Source of the DNA: Candidatus Nitrosocosmicus franklandus
GTDB lineage: Archaea > Thermoproteota > Nitrososphaeria > Nitrososphaerales > Nitrososphaeraceae
NCBI RefSeq assembly: GCF_900696045.1
Contig: NZ_LR216287.1
Span: 1,054,001-1,118,000 of the forward strand
Length of the DNA stretch: 64,000 bases
Reading direction: 5' to 3'
Under the pieces are notes generated by a model. The model saw only the letters and a list, made by a program, of their open reading frames with translations, did no database searches and was not told the origin of the DNA. The translations under genes and the position numbers were made by a program. Positions 55,596 through 64,000 of the stretch are shown piece by piece (within the stretch, counting starts at the first letter, position 1; each line of letters begins with the position of its first letter).

Positions 55596-57005
55596 TTGCC
55601 ATTGATTGTCACTACAAGCATCATCAACAAAAAAACGTATTTAATGACGTTTATCGCTTGGGGAGTAATCATAACCGATGTCATCTTTGGCACCTTTTTT
55701 GATGTTTTAGGAAAGCCTCTTACTTCTTCTTTTGGTTTAATAATGTTTGTCATAATGAGTATCCTCGTATTTTTTGCCTGTCTATATGCACTGAGAGATT
55801 ATATGATTGCATTGCGCAAAACCCTCGAGGCGCCTTCGTTTTTTAATCGGCTTTACAAAGCAACTCCTATTTTTCTTTATACGCTTTTGGTCATCTTTGT
55901 AATCCTAATTGTTGAAATGACGTTATTTTCACAATATAGTACTTACCTGTTAATTCTACTTCTCCTCACAAGTACGGTATCCATCTTATTCTTTGGTTTT
56001 CGCGCATACAAATTTTTGTCATGGTTCAGTTTGAGTGTCAAAAAACGACAAAATATTATGATACTGGCTTTTGGGATATCATCGGTACTTCTTTGTATCA
56101 GTACTACTGTTGCAATCACATTAGATATAAAGCAACTGGTCGTTTCAAGACCTCCGACGATAGATCCAGATTACCCTGCTAGTAATTCCATGGCACACAG
56201 ACAATTAAGTAATACAGAACTTGTGATTCACCTCTACGGATTTCTTGTCCCACAAGTTACTGCAATTGCTATCGCAGAAACAGTTGCTGTCGCATTTTTC
56301 CTTCGTTACTTTAGGGATCAGATCGGAAAAAAAATATTTTGGATACTTATAATTTTGCCACCTGTGTTTTTTTTAACAGGTGTGTTTGGTCCTCAATTTT
56401 TAAAGGCAACAGGAAGCGAATTTGTGTATATGGAGGAAAGGTTCCTTATTTTCAGGATAATTGGTACCGCAGGATGGATTGCAGCTGATTTTGTAATAGC
56501 ATATGCATATATTTTAGTGGCTAAAACGCTAAAACGACAAATCGCATCTTCGCCTATTATTAACTATTTAATTATAGCAGCATTAGCAACCCTCCTAATT
56601 TCTCCAACAACCAACAACTGGATAACAAATAACTCGTTTCCACCCTTTGGAGCAATCCAACGTGCTTTTATCGTGTTTGCATCTTTTCTTTTTACTATGG
56701 GAATATATGCTGTAGCGTTGTCAGTATCTCACGATGCAGAATTACGTCGATTAGTCAGAAAATATGTAAAAGAGTATAACCTACTTGAAACTTTAAGTAA
56801 TGCAGAGGAGAATGCAGAAATGACACGAAACGTTGTAAAATTGATCCGTCAGCATGCAGGAATTTTGGAAAAAAGAACAGGAATCGCTTCTACAATGTTA
56901 GATGATAACGAAATTAGACGATATATGAATATAGTAATTGAAGAGACAAATCTAATCAAAAAAGGTAGTGGAAGAAAAAAGGATGGCAGAACAAACAACA
57001 TGTAA
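55596..57005 (+). CDS. Polytopic membrane protein with cytoplasmic C-terminal helical tail
   Basis: A 469-residue protein with about ten to eleven membrane helices, for example WGVIITDVIFGTFFDVLG, GLIMFVIMSILVFFACLYAL, IFLYTLLVIFVILIVEMTLF, YLLILLLLTSTVSILFF and IFWILIILPPVFFLTGVFG. The last 100 residues (HDAELRRLVRKYVKEYNLLE, then NAEMTRNVVKLIRQHAGILE) are helical and cytoplasmic. No transporter or sensor family is recognised, although the layout of many helices plus helical tail resembles 7TM-type sensory proteins. The first start is TTG at 55596; ATG at 55644 is an alternative. Confidence 0.65.
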   Translation: MPLIVTTSIINKKTYLMTFIAWGVIITDVIFGTFFDVLGKPLTSSFGLIMFVIMSILVFFACLYALRDYMIALRKTLEAPSFFNRLYKATPIFLYTLLVIFVILIVEMTLFSQYSTYLLILLLLTSTVSILFFGFRAYKFLSWFSLSVKKRQNIMILAFGISSVLLCISTTVAITLDIKQLVVSRPPTIDPDYPASNSMAHRQLSNTELVIHLYGFLVPQVTAIAIAETVAVAFFLRYFRDQIGKKIFWILIILPPVFFLTGVFGPQFLKATGSEFVYMEERFLIFRIIGTAGWIAADFVIAYAYILVAKTLKRQIASSPIINYLIIAALATLLISPTTNNWITNNSFPPFGAIQRAFIVFASFLFTMGIYAVALSVSHDAELRRLVRKYVKEYNLLETLSNAEENAEMTRNVVKLIRQHAGILEKRTGIASTMLDDNEIRRYMNIVIEETNLIKKGSGRKKDGRTNNM

Positions 57006-57335
57006 TTTAAGATCGGTGTTTTATGGTTAGTCCAAAGGGAATTTGATCATATTCTAAAAAAGTCGGATTTATAATTTTAATTATAATACCATTTTCAGAT
57101 AATTTTTATCACTGAGAGATCTAGTCGATATGAAAGCTTTCACTATGTATAGCACATGATTTGTCGCTTCAACCATTCTGAATTAGAACTAGTTACAACT
57201 GAATTCTATGATGTATTCATGCTATGTATCTCTTGATGACCACATCAGATCACAGTTATTGCTATTTTTGCCTCCAATTCTCACTCAAATAGTTAAAGTA
57301 CCAGAAAGCATAACATACCACAAGGTAAGATTGAA
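57006..57335. other. Gene-free stretch
   Basis: About 330 bp with no supported feature. Confidence 0.45.
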
Positions 57336-58196
57336 GTGCAGGAGAACAAAGTGATGCTAAATGGTTTCCAGATAAGGTACCTGAAATCTGAAAAATACAG
57401 GAGTTCGAAAAAGAAAAAAATCTTATTTATCCATGGTCTAGGTTCATCCTCAGATAGATGGGGAGATATCCCTGATGCTTTATCAAGATATTTTTATCCA
57501 ATAGTGGCTGTTGATCTTTTAGGATTTGGTAGTAGTGATAAGCCAGTAACACTAGAATACACTATTGAGAACTTTAGCAAATTCATTACAGACGTCATTG
57601 CTTGTAAACGAATTTGGAAAAATGATAGTATCGATAGTGATGGTGAGGGTGATGATAATTACAAAACAACAATAATAGGCCATTCACTGGGCGGATATAT
57701 AGCCGCAAAAGCAGCCATAGACGACCAAGACCTAATAGAGAAACTCGTTCTCATAGATTCCTCGGGAATGCTAAATGAACCAACCCCTATACTGGAACAA
57801 TACCTAAACGCTGCATTAAACCCATCCTTTGAAAATGTTAAGAGCGTGTTCGAAAAGATGCTCGGAAATCCGACGCTCCTCAATTCTACTCTCATTGATG
57901 GCTTTATAAAGAGAATTAAACTGACGGGGGCAAAACACGCATTTGAATCAGCTTTTGAAAATAGTACAAAAAAGCATATCGAAATTTCGGAGTTACAAAG
58001 TATTGACAATATACCAGCCCTAATTATATGGGGTGCTATTGATAACGTAATTCCGGTTACACATTCCAAACAATTTAAAGAGATATTTAAAAATAGTAAT
58101 CTTCAAATCATAGAAAATACAGGGCATGCACCATTTTCAGAGAAGCCGTCAATAGTATTTGATATGATTCGAATATTTTTAACAAATAATAGATAA
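57336..58196 (+). CDS. Alpha/beta hydrolase
   Basis: A 286-residue esterase/hydrolase of the Abhydrolase_1 type. Oxyanion-hole region FIHGLGSSSDRWG, nucleophile serine in IIGHSLGGYIAA, acid Asp in IIWGAIDNVIP and catalytic His in ENTGHAPFSEKP are all in order. A variable lid lies at about 150-210. Cytosolic, substrate unknown; relatives include MhpC-like C-C hydrolases and lipases. GTG at 57336 is the first start, ATG at 57354 also fits. Confidence 0.88.
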   Translation: MQENKVMLNGFQIRYLKSEKYRSSKKKKILFIHGLGSSSDRWGDIPDALSRYFYPIVAVDLLGFGSSDKPVTLEYTIENFSKFITDVIACKRIWKNDSIDSDGEGDDNYKTTIIGHSLGGYIAAKAAIDDQDLIEKLVLIDSSGMLNEPTPILEQYLNAALNPSFENVKSVFEKMLGNPTLLNSTLIDGFIKRIKLTGAKHAFESAFENSTKKHIEISELQSIDNIPALIIWGAIDNVIPVTHSKQFKEIFKNSNLQIIENTGHAPFSEKPSIVFDMIRIFLTNNR

Positions 58197-58780
58197 TATT
58201 GATCCTCGGAATTATTGTAGAGTAATATTGGTGCCTTTAATACATTGTTTTGCCAAAAGAAATGATGCTATTTGAGATTATCGCGATAGAGATATTGATT
58301 GTCCAACTCATCTATAGATAAAGAATGCCAAAGATGAAAAGAGAGATGTTATTGAAAAAGACTCACTAGTAACATTTTTCGAACTTATACCGTCAACCCA
58401 AATCAACATACAAAAGACAAAATATTTAATTCCTAAAAGTCTCGCACACAAGTTTGACAAAGATTATCTCCATTATCATGTTCCGGAAAAGAATACAAAT
58501 ATATTCGAACAAAGGAAAAAGTATCTTATTGAATTTACTAATATCGTATAATAGTACTTTTATTTAAATATATAATGCAATAAAATAATCATATTATACA
58601 TCTTTTCGTATCTTTTATTATTATTTTAAGAGGTACCTCTTTATTTAGGGATCAAAACATATCTCAAGACTGTAATATTTTCCACAGAATACTGCGAATT
58701 AAGATTGAAAAAAAAGGATTTCAATTTCCATAATAGGAGAAAAGTATGTATATTTTCCAGTCAACACTTTCAGTTTGATT
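58197..58780. other. Gene-free stretch with an orphan coding-like segment
   Basis: No gene with a start. On the plus strand 58318-58551 is open for about 77 codons with protein-like composition (includes VTFFELIPSTQINIQKTKYL and ends FTNIV) but no ATG/GTG/TTG, so it may be the tail of a decayed gene. Confidence 0.35.
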
Positions 58781-59449
58781 CTAAGTATTCCACTTCCATT
58801 CTGTAACTGATAAATTTCCACGACTATCAATTTCCATGTTGAAGAGCCCTATGACACCGTTCAAAAATTCAAGGCCACCCCCGGATGTCGATAATGATGA
58901 TGGAGGGGTGCTCCAGAATGTTACACCACGGACCAAAATTTTCCCTTGAGCGAAATTGCCTATAGTTTTACTGGTCTAGCTTGCAAAACCAGTACCCTGG
59001 GATCGCAGCAACCCCTTTCCTTCACCGTGAAATATTCCGTCAGCATTAAGTGTGATTGTAGTTGTACCGATATTTACTGCGTTTACAACAGGAGACGTCG
59101 TACCATTTCTGAAACTCGTATTGGTCATAAAGCTGGTTTCTATTTGAGGTTGAGGTACAACACCAAGTACTCTCTGTCCTGTAATTTTGCCTTGCTCCAC
59201 AAACAATGGTTGTAGATTGAAGGTTGTAGTTGCTGTGAAGGTGGCCTCGGTTACATTAGTTCTTTGATCCAACATAGAAGTTGTCGACTCACTTTGAGCA
59301 AGAGAATCAGTTGCGCTAGTGCTAAGAATAACAATTAGGATACCTCCAGTTAAAGTCATCATATATCTAATTTCCGAAATTGACATAATTTTGCTACTCC
59401 TTAATGTGGTGGAAACGATTTGTGATGATCTTTTTGGCAGTGTAACCAC
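58781..59449 (-). pseudogene. Secreted beta-rich protein gene with in-frame TAG stop
   Basis: A secreted protein of a type common in Nitrososphaeria: signal sequence MMTLTGGILIVILSTSATDS, then ATFTATTTFNLQPLFVEQG and a domain with IGTTTITLNADGIFHGEGKG. The frame meets TAG at 58976-58978 after QGTGFAS, yet in the same frame continues 65 codons with the expected family ending (FAQGKILVRGVTFWSTPPSS, GGLEFLNGVIGLFNMEIDSR, then LSVTEWKW) to a normal TAG at 58781. Without readthrough the product lacks its last third. The likely start is ATG at 59384-59386; the frame is open to 59449. Confidence 0.75.
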
Positions 59450-59631
59450 GTATCGGAACTCGGTTCTGTTGAATTGTTGGAAGTAATTGGTTCTATACTA
59501 CATCCATCAAACTGCGATGTCGATTGTTCTACATTCTTATCTGATACACAATATGAGAACATAGGTGGACTAGTTTCTGTCTGTAGTTCTCCTATGTTTG
59601 TAGTGTCATCTGTAATTATTTTATTAATCAT
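59401..59631 (-). CDS. Short hypothetical protein, doubtful
   Basis: A 76-codon frame directly upstream of the interrupted secreted-protein gene. Polar, Ser/Thr/Asn-rich, with four scattered Cys/His (SYCVSD, FDGCS, LHCQKDHHK) but no signal peptide. It overlaps the next gene only if that gene starts at 59449. No family recognised; possibly spurious. Confidence 0.22.
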   Translation of the reverse strand: MINKIITDDTTNIGELQTETSPPMFSYCVSDKNVEQSTSQFDGCSIEPITSNNSTEPSSDTWLHCQKDHHKSFPPH

Positions 59632-59877
59632 TGAGATTACTATTATATTTTCATTTATTAGATCTCTTCAACGGAAGTGTTTAAAATCAACTACTTTGTT
59701 GACGCCATCATGATTATTTTCTTGTGATAGAACTACTTTTGAAAATTACAACTAGAGATAGGTTAAGTAATGCTTAGCACATAAACTGATAATTTTTTGA
59801 CGAGAAAGTGTCCATTTATTGTTATATAGTGGCAAATTATATGTTAAACACTATTCTATTTTGTACGCTTCTGCCTC

Positions 59878-60654
59878 TCAAATTTCCACACTTCTTTCCT
59901 TCATGGTCCAATGGTAGATGAACAGATCCTTACACCATTGATGAAACAAAGCATTATCACTTCTGAAACCACCATTAAAGTCAATTTTTCCCACAGTGTC
60001 TGGGAATACCACTTCTGATATTTTCTCATTCATGACTATACCTATTTTGATATTTTCAGAATCGTCTATCATACGGTATTCAATTCTGCCCTTATGAATT
60101 CCGGCACTTTTGCGGACTTCTGCCCAATTGATGTTGCTGTTAGCAGGAAGAATTACTCTCCATGTCATCATAGAATTAATGTCAAGCCTTCCACTTTTGG
60201 TAACGTATTCCTGATTGCCTAGTCGATGATCTGCCATGAGCCATATGTACTTCTCTGCACTCTGAACAACCTGTTGCAAATGTGCAAAAACCGAGCCCAC
60301 ATTATCGACATGTTCAGCTTTTTGCATCTCACCCAAACGCTCAATGAATTCTAACGGAAGAGAAGATATGTCATGCGATAAAAAATATTCTCTATTCTGA
60401 GCATGAAAGACAAATGAGGGTACAAGATTTACAACGTTCTTACCAAATGTAGTGAGACCAAAAAAACCTTCAGAGTCCTTTTCTATTAATTTTGCGTTGC
60501 GTAAACACATCAGGTGTTTTGAAGTTTCCTGAGGAGTAGCTGACAACTTTGAAGTAAGATGACTCGATTTTAATCTCATATTGTGTATTTCAGAAAGTAG
60601 TGTTAGTCTATCCATGCTTGCAAGTATAAAAAGAAGCTCCGCTAGGCGTTCCAA
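59878..60654 (-). CDS. FilR1/DUF1724-type winged-helix transcriptional regulator
   Basis: A 258-residue archaeal regulator. Residues 1-75 are a winged helix (SSHLTSKLSATPQETSKHLM, CLRNAKLIEKDSEGFFGLTT). The rest is the FilR1-like sensor domain (FIERLGEMQKAEH, then VVQSAEKYIWLMADHRLG and ENIKIGIVMNEKISEVVF). FilR1 in Methanosaeta relates to carboxylated acyl homoserine lactone response; other members are uncharacterised. It lies 214 bp downstream of the TrmB gene on the same strand. Confidence 0.8.
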   Translation of the reverse strand: MERLAELLFILASMDRLTLLSEIHNMRLKSSHLTSKLSATPQETSKHLMCLRNAKLIEKDSEGFFGLTTFGKNVVNLVPSFVFHAQNREYFLSHDISSLPLEFIERLGEMQKAEHVDNVGSVFAHLQQVVQSAEKYIWLMADHRLGNQEYVTKSGRLDINSMMTWRVILPANSNINWAEVRKSAGIHKGRIEYRMIDDSENIKIGIVMNEKISEVVFPDTVGKIDFNGGFRSDNALFHQWCKDLFIYHWTMKERSVEI

Positions 60655-60867
60655 TTCAAGTTATTCAACACGTTCATTGATATTTGATGTTCATGTTTTG
60701 TAGATCTTTTTTCTGATAGAACTTTATTACATTATTGTTGAAAAAAAACAAATAGTACGCACCTATTAGTCACTTTGACGTAATAGAAACACTCATTATG
60801 AATTTAACAAAATAATAAGAAACTAGCGAGGTAAAGAATAACTAATTCAAACATCTAAAATCGAAAG

Positions 60868-61617
60868 TTATCTCTGGGCTATTTTCCATATACTGTCAAA
60901 ATAGTCTACAAAAATACCTGCTATTTCACTAGACGTTATTAGAACACCAGTTATCGTTTTCCAGTCTATTATAAGCAGTTTATTGGTAAAGATGTCAATG
61001 GTTCCCGGTAATGGAAAATCTACATGACGCAGCTTTACATCCTTGGGAATTTCCTTGAAATACTGCGAGTTTCTAAATTCTGAGCTGACGATTCCTCTCT
61101 CAACCAGTCGTTTTGATTTTTGATATTTGTAGAATCGGGAATAAAAAGGTGAAGCATTCTCATGAGTATCAAGATATGGATAAAAATATCTGAGTATATC
61201 TCCTTTCTTTGCATTACCTAACAAGGTCATGTATGCCGAACGCAATGACCTCGCTCCTAGAAATATTTCAGATGTGCTTCTCTTTGTTGCATATACATTC
61301 TTGGATAAATCATTAATGATCTTGGTTATTCCTTCTTTCTGTTTTCTTAATTCATCTTCTTTTTTCTGAATATACTCACCTAACTGTGATGGTGCCAATG
61401 ACCGCAAGTGTTTGATATTATCTTGTATGTTGTAACTTGCCAGTCCTTTTAGAATAAGACGTTCTAGCACATTGTAAACCTTGGATTGAGATACACCAGA
61501 TATTTCTACAATTTTTCCTACTCTTGATGGTCCAATTTGTATCATTGCTAAATACACTCTCGCTTCACCGCGTGTCAATCCTAAATTAGTTAGCTGTTCA
61601 ACATAGTTCTTGTTCAT
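60868..61617 (-). CDS. TrmB-family transcriptional regulator
   Basis: A 249-residue regulator with a TrmB-type winged helix at about 5-70 (YVEQLTNLGLTRGEARVYLA, VVEISGVSQSKVYNVLERL-like sequence), a coiled-coil linker (EYIQKKEDELRKQKEGITKI) and a PLD-like effector domain (AYMTLLGNAKKGDILRYFYP, IDIFTNKLLIIDWK). Classical TrmB controls sugar ABC transporters; members in ammonia-oxidising archaea are broadly expanded and mostly of unknown target. The sugar importer here is 50 kb away, so no link is claimed. Two palindromes lie just upstream. Confidence 0.85.
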   Translation of the reverse strand: MNKNYVEQLTNLGLTRGEARVYLAMIQIGPSRVGKIVEISGVSQSKVYNVLERLILKGLASYNIQDNIKHLRSLAPSQLGEYIQKKEDELRKQKEGITKIINDLSKNVYATKRSTSEIFLGARSLRSAYMTLLGNAKKGDILRYFYPYLDTHENASPFYSRFYKYQKSKRLVERGIVSSEFRNSQYFKEIPKDVKLRHVDFPLPGTIDIFTNKLLIIDWKTITGVLITSSEIAGIFVDYFDSIWKIAQR

Positions 61618-61644
61618 AATGGTGCTTTCGATTTTCCTTCACCA

Positions 61645-61662
61645 TTACCCCTCAGTGGGTAA
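61645..61662. promoter_or_regulatory. Inverted repeat upstream of TrmB gene
   Basis: TTACCC (61645-61650) and GGGTAA (61657-61662) with a 6-bp spacer, 28 bp before the TrmB start: a candidate autoregulatory site. Confidence 0.4.
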
Positions 61663-61667
61663 GTGAT

Positions 61668-61688
61668 ACTTATGTAATATACATAGGT
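61668..61688. promoter_or_regulatory. Second inverted repeat between TrmB and SRPBCC genes
   Basis: ACTTATGTA and TACATAGGT separated by 3 bp, eight of nine pairs. It overlaps an A/T-rich stretch that could be the TATA region of the TrmB gene. Confidence 0.4.
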
Positions 61689-61738
61689 AATGAATGAAAT
61701 GAGTTCTACAATTCAATTAGAGCCAAAAAAAAACCATA

Positions 61739-62130
61739 GTGAAGGTCATGTTATCGCATAAAAGTAAGGACATGGTCTTTAATTTTTTTGAAAATGCAAA
61801 GAATTTGGAGATTGGCGGTGCAATCAGTAACGTCGTCAGAGATATGAATGAATGGTACTCTTTTGATCACATAATAGCAGGAAATGCTAGATTAAAAATA
61901 GTAGCGAAGGACAGAGAACTAGGAATACTAGACCATTTATTTGAAGGCGGAGGCCTATCATGGATAGTATATGTTAGGATAATCAATAATGGTCACGGTA
62001 GCACAACGACCTGGACATTTCTTAAACCAGATGGGCTTACCGACGAACACTTTGAAGAACAATTAAAGGATTTGATGTAGAGATTGAGAACTGGAATAAA
62101 CACCTATCGACTAATAAATTCCGATACTAG
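61739..62130 (+). pseudogene. SRPBCC-like protein, frameshifted near the 3' end
   Basis: A small cytosolic helix-grip (SRPBCC) protein. Starting at GTG 61739 the frame carries FNFFENAKNLEIGGAISNVV, LDHLFEGGGLSWIVYVRIIN and STTTWTFLKPDGLTDEHFEE, then LKDLM and a stop at 62080. In the next frame the family-like ending FDVEIENWNKHL continues to a stop at 62128-62130, so one base is missing near 62068-62075. The protein would lose only its last helix. Divergent from TrmB across two palindromes, it is a possible TrmB target. Confidence 0.65.
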
Positions 62131-62471
62131 TCTTTTTGATTTGAAGGACTAACTAGAACAACTAGTAACATCTCTCTTCCAGGGTATTTTTATACACCTG
62201 CTAAAATTAGTACACCTTCGTGTAAAAATTTATAATGGTCATAAAAAGACGTCCTTACACTCACACGCTAGTTTTAGTAATCCCTTTATGTATTTAATTT
62301 TGGAAATACTGAACATTAACTAATATGAACAAGCTAGAGCAACAAACAAGAGATCATAATTCGATGAAGGTGTATCCGATCAAGTAAACAAGTCAATTCA
62401 GAGGAACAACTTGTAAGTACAATAAATCGGTCTATATCCCTATTAACAAAAAAGCTGTATATACCAAACAT
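62131..62471. other. Gene-free convergent stretch
   Basis: About 340 bp with no supported feature. Confidence 0.45.
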
Positions 62472-63677
62472 TTAATCCTCATTTTTAGTATACAAAACTT
62501 TTTGATCATATCTATTTTGTTTTAAGAGCAATGCAATTTCGAAGGCACCCTTAATTGTGTTTATCAAATCATTACTCATCTTGGAGATTTTGTTTTCCCC
62601 TATGGTATTGTTATTCATAGCAAGACTAGAAGTCATCGAATCGTAATTATTTTCTGTATCCTCAGCATACCATCCTCTTGTCCATCCTGCAAAGGGGAAT
62701 TTGCCAAACACAAAGCCCATTTGAGACCAGAATGAAAATAGTTCTCCTGCAACATGCTGAACATTATCCTGACCTCCTGTAATTATGAATGCAGCCACCT
62801 TATCTCTTATCAGATATCTATTATTAGTAATTATTTGATTTTGAATACAATTCATTCTTTGAATCATCTTGTAATATAACGAACTCGCGCTACCCCATCT
62901 TATTGGTGTGGCAATCAAAACTATATCAGCCCAAAGTATTACTTTTTCATAAATTTGGATCATCTGATCTTCGCGATCTCTTTCTGAAATGGAACAGGGA
63001 AAAATACAGGCGTTAGCATTCTTTGAATAGTATCCCTCACAGTGATTAAATTCTAATTCTCGAAGTTTAATCAAAACCGTTTCTGCTTTTAGTGTTTTCT
63101 TTGCGTATTCCAAAGCAAAGAGTAATGCATCTTCTGATGTACTTTGACGTGGAGCTATCTTATCGTTTGCGTTGGTAGTAGATATTCCAAGAATTCTTAC
63201 TTTTTTATCATCTACTGGGAGAATACTATCACTGGATTTATGCAATAAATAATCATCTACCGAATCCTTTAGTTTCAGATAGGCTTTATGAGGTTGAAAT
63301 AATCTTTTTCCAACGTTAGAAGGGATAGAACTTACATAGATTTTATCATTTTTTATTTTAATAGGATAAGAATTAACACTATCTCCTCCTTTATGGGGAG
63401 ATTTACCAGTCTTGATAGAATATTTCCATCCATGCCATGGACAAGTTACCATTTCTCCTTTAATGAATCCTTTACTTAGTGGTCCCCCTTTGTGTGCACA
63501 TGAATTAGAAATCGCGTAATAGGTTCCCTCGAGATTAAAAATGGCTATTTCAGTAATTTTTTTTCCATCGGTTCTAATAGAAAAGCTCTTTGATAATCCT
63601 CTTGGTATGTCTGTGGTTAAAGCTACATAAAGATATGAAGAATTATCAGTATCTAATCCCTCTTCTCCTTCATTCAT
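62472..63677 (-). CDS. Rieske [2Fe-2S] domain fused to NADPH-dependent FMN-reductase-like flavodoxin domain
   Basis: A 401-residue cytosolic fusion. Residues about 12-120 form a Rieske ferredoxin with CAHKGGPL and CPWHGWKY (C-x-H and C-x2-H cluster ligands). After a linker, residues about 155-345 form a flavodoxin-like NAD(P)H:FMN reductase fold: VRILGISTTN, LRELEFNHCEGYY, the I-x-E-K-x-I-L-W-A-D motif IYEKVILWADIVLIATPIRW and VAAFIITGGQDNV. Such a protein could pass electrons from NAD(P)H via FMN to the cluster and on to an oxygenase or other partner. No partner oxygenase is adjacent. Confidence 0.82.
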   Translation of the reverse strand: MNEGEEGLDTDNSSYLYVALTTDIPRGLSKSFSIRTDGKKITEIAIFNLEGTYYAISNSCAHKGGPLSKGFIKGEMVTCPWHGWKYSIKTGKSPHKGGDSVNSYPIKIKNDKIYVSSIPSNVGKRLFQPHKAYLKLKDSVDDYLLHKSSDSILPVDDKKVRILGISTTNANDKIAPRQSTSEDALLFALEYAKKTLKAETVLIKLRELEFNHCEGYYSKNANACIFPCSISERDREDQMIQIYEKVILWADIVLIATPIRWGSASSLYYKMIQRMNCIQNQIITNNRYLIRDKVAAFIITGGQDNVQHVAGELFSFWSQMGFVFGKFPFAGWTRGWYAEDTENNYDSMTSSLAMNNNTIGENKISKMSNDLINTIKGAFEIALLLKQNRYDQKVLYTKNED

Positions 63678-63778
63678 AAATTCTTATAAAGAACATAATA
63701 TATCTAAGGGAGTTATCTCATCTTTCTGATTTCCAGGTTAATCAAAACGTTTACGATTTTAAAAAAAGAAGATTTAGG

Positions 63779-64000
63779 TTAGCTTTGTGCTGCTGCGTTG
63801 CTACCGGTGTTTGTTTGGCTTTGAACGTTAATGTTGTTACCAGAACCTACTGTATCTCCACCAGAAACTACTATGCTTCCCTGGTTAGAAGATTGAGATT
63901 GGCTAATGCTTTGTTCTGCAGAGTTTCCACCTTGTCCGGATTGTGCTAAAGCGTTGTTTCCACTGTTGAACTGATGCTGGAAGCTAGCGTTGTTGCATGA
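63779..64000 (-). CDS. Secreted Q/N/S-rich repeat protein, second copy, cut by window end
   Basis: The C-terminal 73 codons of a second copy of the gene at 43849-44298; the 5' part lies beyond the window. Over 222 bp it differs at only three positions (63782, 63800 and 63877), all synonymous. The flanking sequence after the stop is unrelated, so the similarity is confined to the gene, as after gene conversion or a short duplication. Confidence 0.8.
   Translation of the reverse strand, partial: SCNNASFQHQFNSGNNALAQSGQGGNSAEQSISQSQSSNQGSIVVSGGDTVGSGNNINVQSQTNTGSNAAAQS

Noticed and set aside
6708-61617. Functional link between the TrmB regulator (60.9-61.6 kb) and the sugar importer (6.7-11.0 kb)
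   Set aside because: TrmB proteins are known sugar-transporter regulators, but these loci are 50 kb apart and the importer promoter does not show the palindromes found near TrmB.
1-64000. tRNA or rRNA genes
   Set aside because: No GC-rich cloverleaf-like stretch or conserved T-loop segment was noticed by eye in this AT-rich DNA; a covariance-model scan would be needed to exclude an intron-containing tRNA.

Overview
The window reads as a chromosomal segment of an ammonia-oxidising-type archaeon (Nitrososphaeria/Thaumarchaeota, most likely Nitrososphaerales and close to Nitrosocosmicus). This is inferred from low GC, loose gene packing with many 300-1200 bp gaps, frequent TTG/GTG starts, TATA boxes about 25-35 bp before start codons, and archaeal protein families (HTH_45, TrmB, FilR1/DUF1724, tandem Lrp/AsnC, MEDS, DUF99, PPOX and F420-type LLM enzymes, secreted cupredoxin, one-finger C2H2 protein, IS6 transposase). 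No amo genes, rRNA or tRNA were seen, so the assignment rests on gene content.

Layout. 1-6.4 kb: a methyltransferase, two secreted beta-propellers (PQQ-type sugar dehydrogenase, streptogramin-lyase-like), a thioredoxin-reductase-like flavoprotein and a PPOX protein. 6.7-11.0 kb: a complete carbohydrate-type ABC importer (ATPase, binding protein, two permeases). 11.2-20.5 kb: a repeat-containing acidic protein, a frameshifted MDR oxidoreductase, a second PPOX protein, an LLM flavin enzyme, a secreted protein facing a winged-helix gene, and a methyltransferase. 21-28 kb: DUF99, GNAT, a zinc-ribbon membrane protein, a class III nucleotidyl cyclase, ChaB and a six-hairpin glycosidase. 29-39 kb: a C2H2 mini-protein, a cupredoxin, a tandem-Lrp regulator and secreted proteins, with long gene-poor stretches. 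39-49.9 kb: a CrtI-like oxidoreductase, a broken DUF202 gene, an MRJP-like propeller, a Q/N/S-rich secreted protein, a MEDS/HTH_45 pair, a eukaryote-type peptide:N-glycanase homologue, DUF72 and a cysteine hydrolase. 50-64 kb: a tandem YnfA pair, membrane proteins, a cupin, an intact IS6 element, an alpha/beta hydrolase, a secreted-protein gene with an in-frame stop, FilR1 and TrmB regulators, a frameshifted SRPBCC gene, a Rieske/FMN-reductase fusion and a second copy of the Q/N/S-rich gene cut by the window end.

How genes may work together. The sugar importer, six-hairpin glycosidase and secreted sugar-dehydrogenase-like propellers suggest contact with external carbohydrate. The MEDS/HTH_45 pair, class III cyclase, TrmB, FilR1 and tandem-Lrp proteins form a regulator-rich background, several next to palindromes. 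The most unusual single gene is the PNGase homologue at 46.1-47.0 kb, which keeps the Cys/His/Asp triad and four zinc cysteines of the eukaryotic deglycosylase. Four genes are interrupted (three by apparent single-base losses, one by a TAG stop), so either local decay or sequencing error must be considered.
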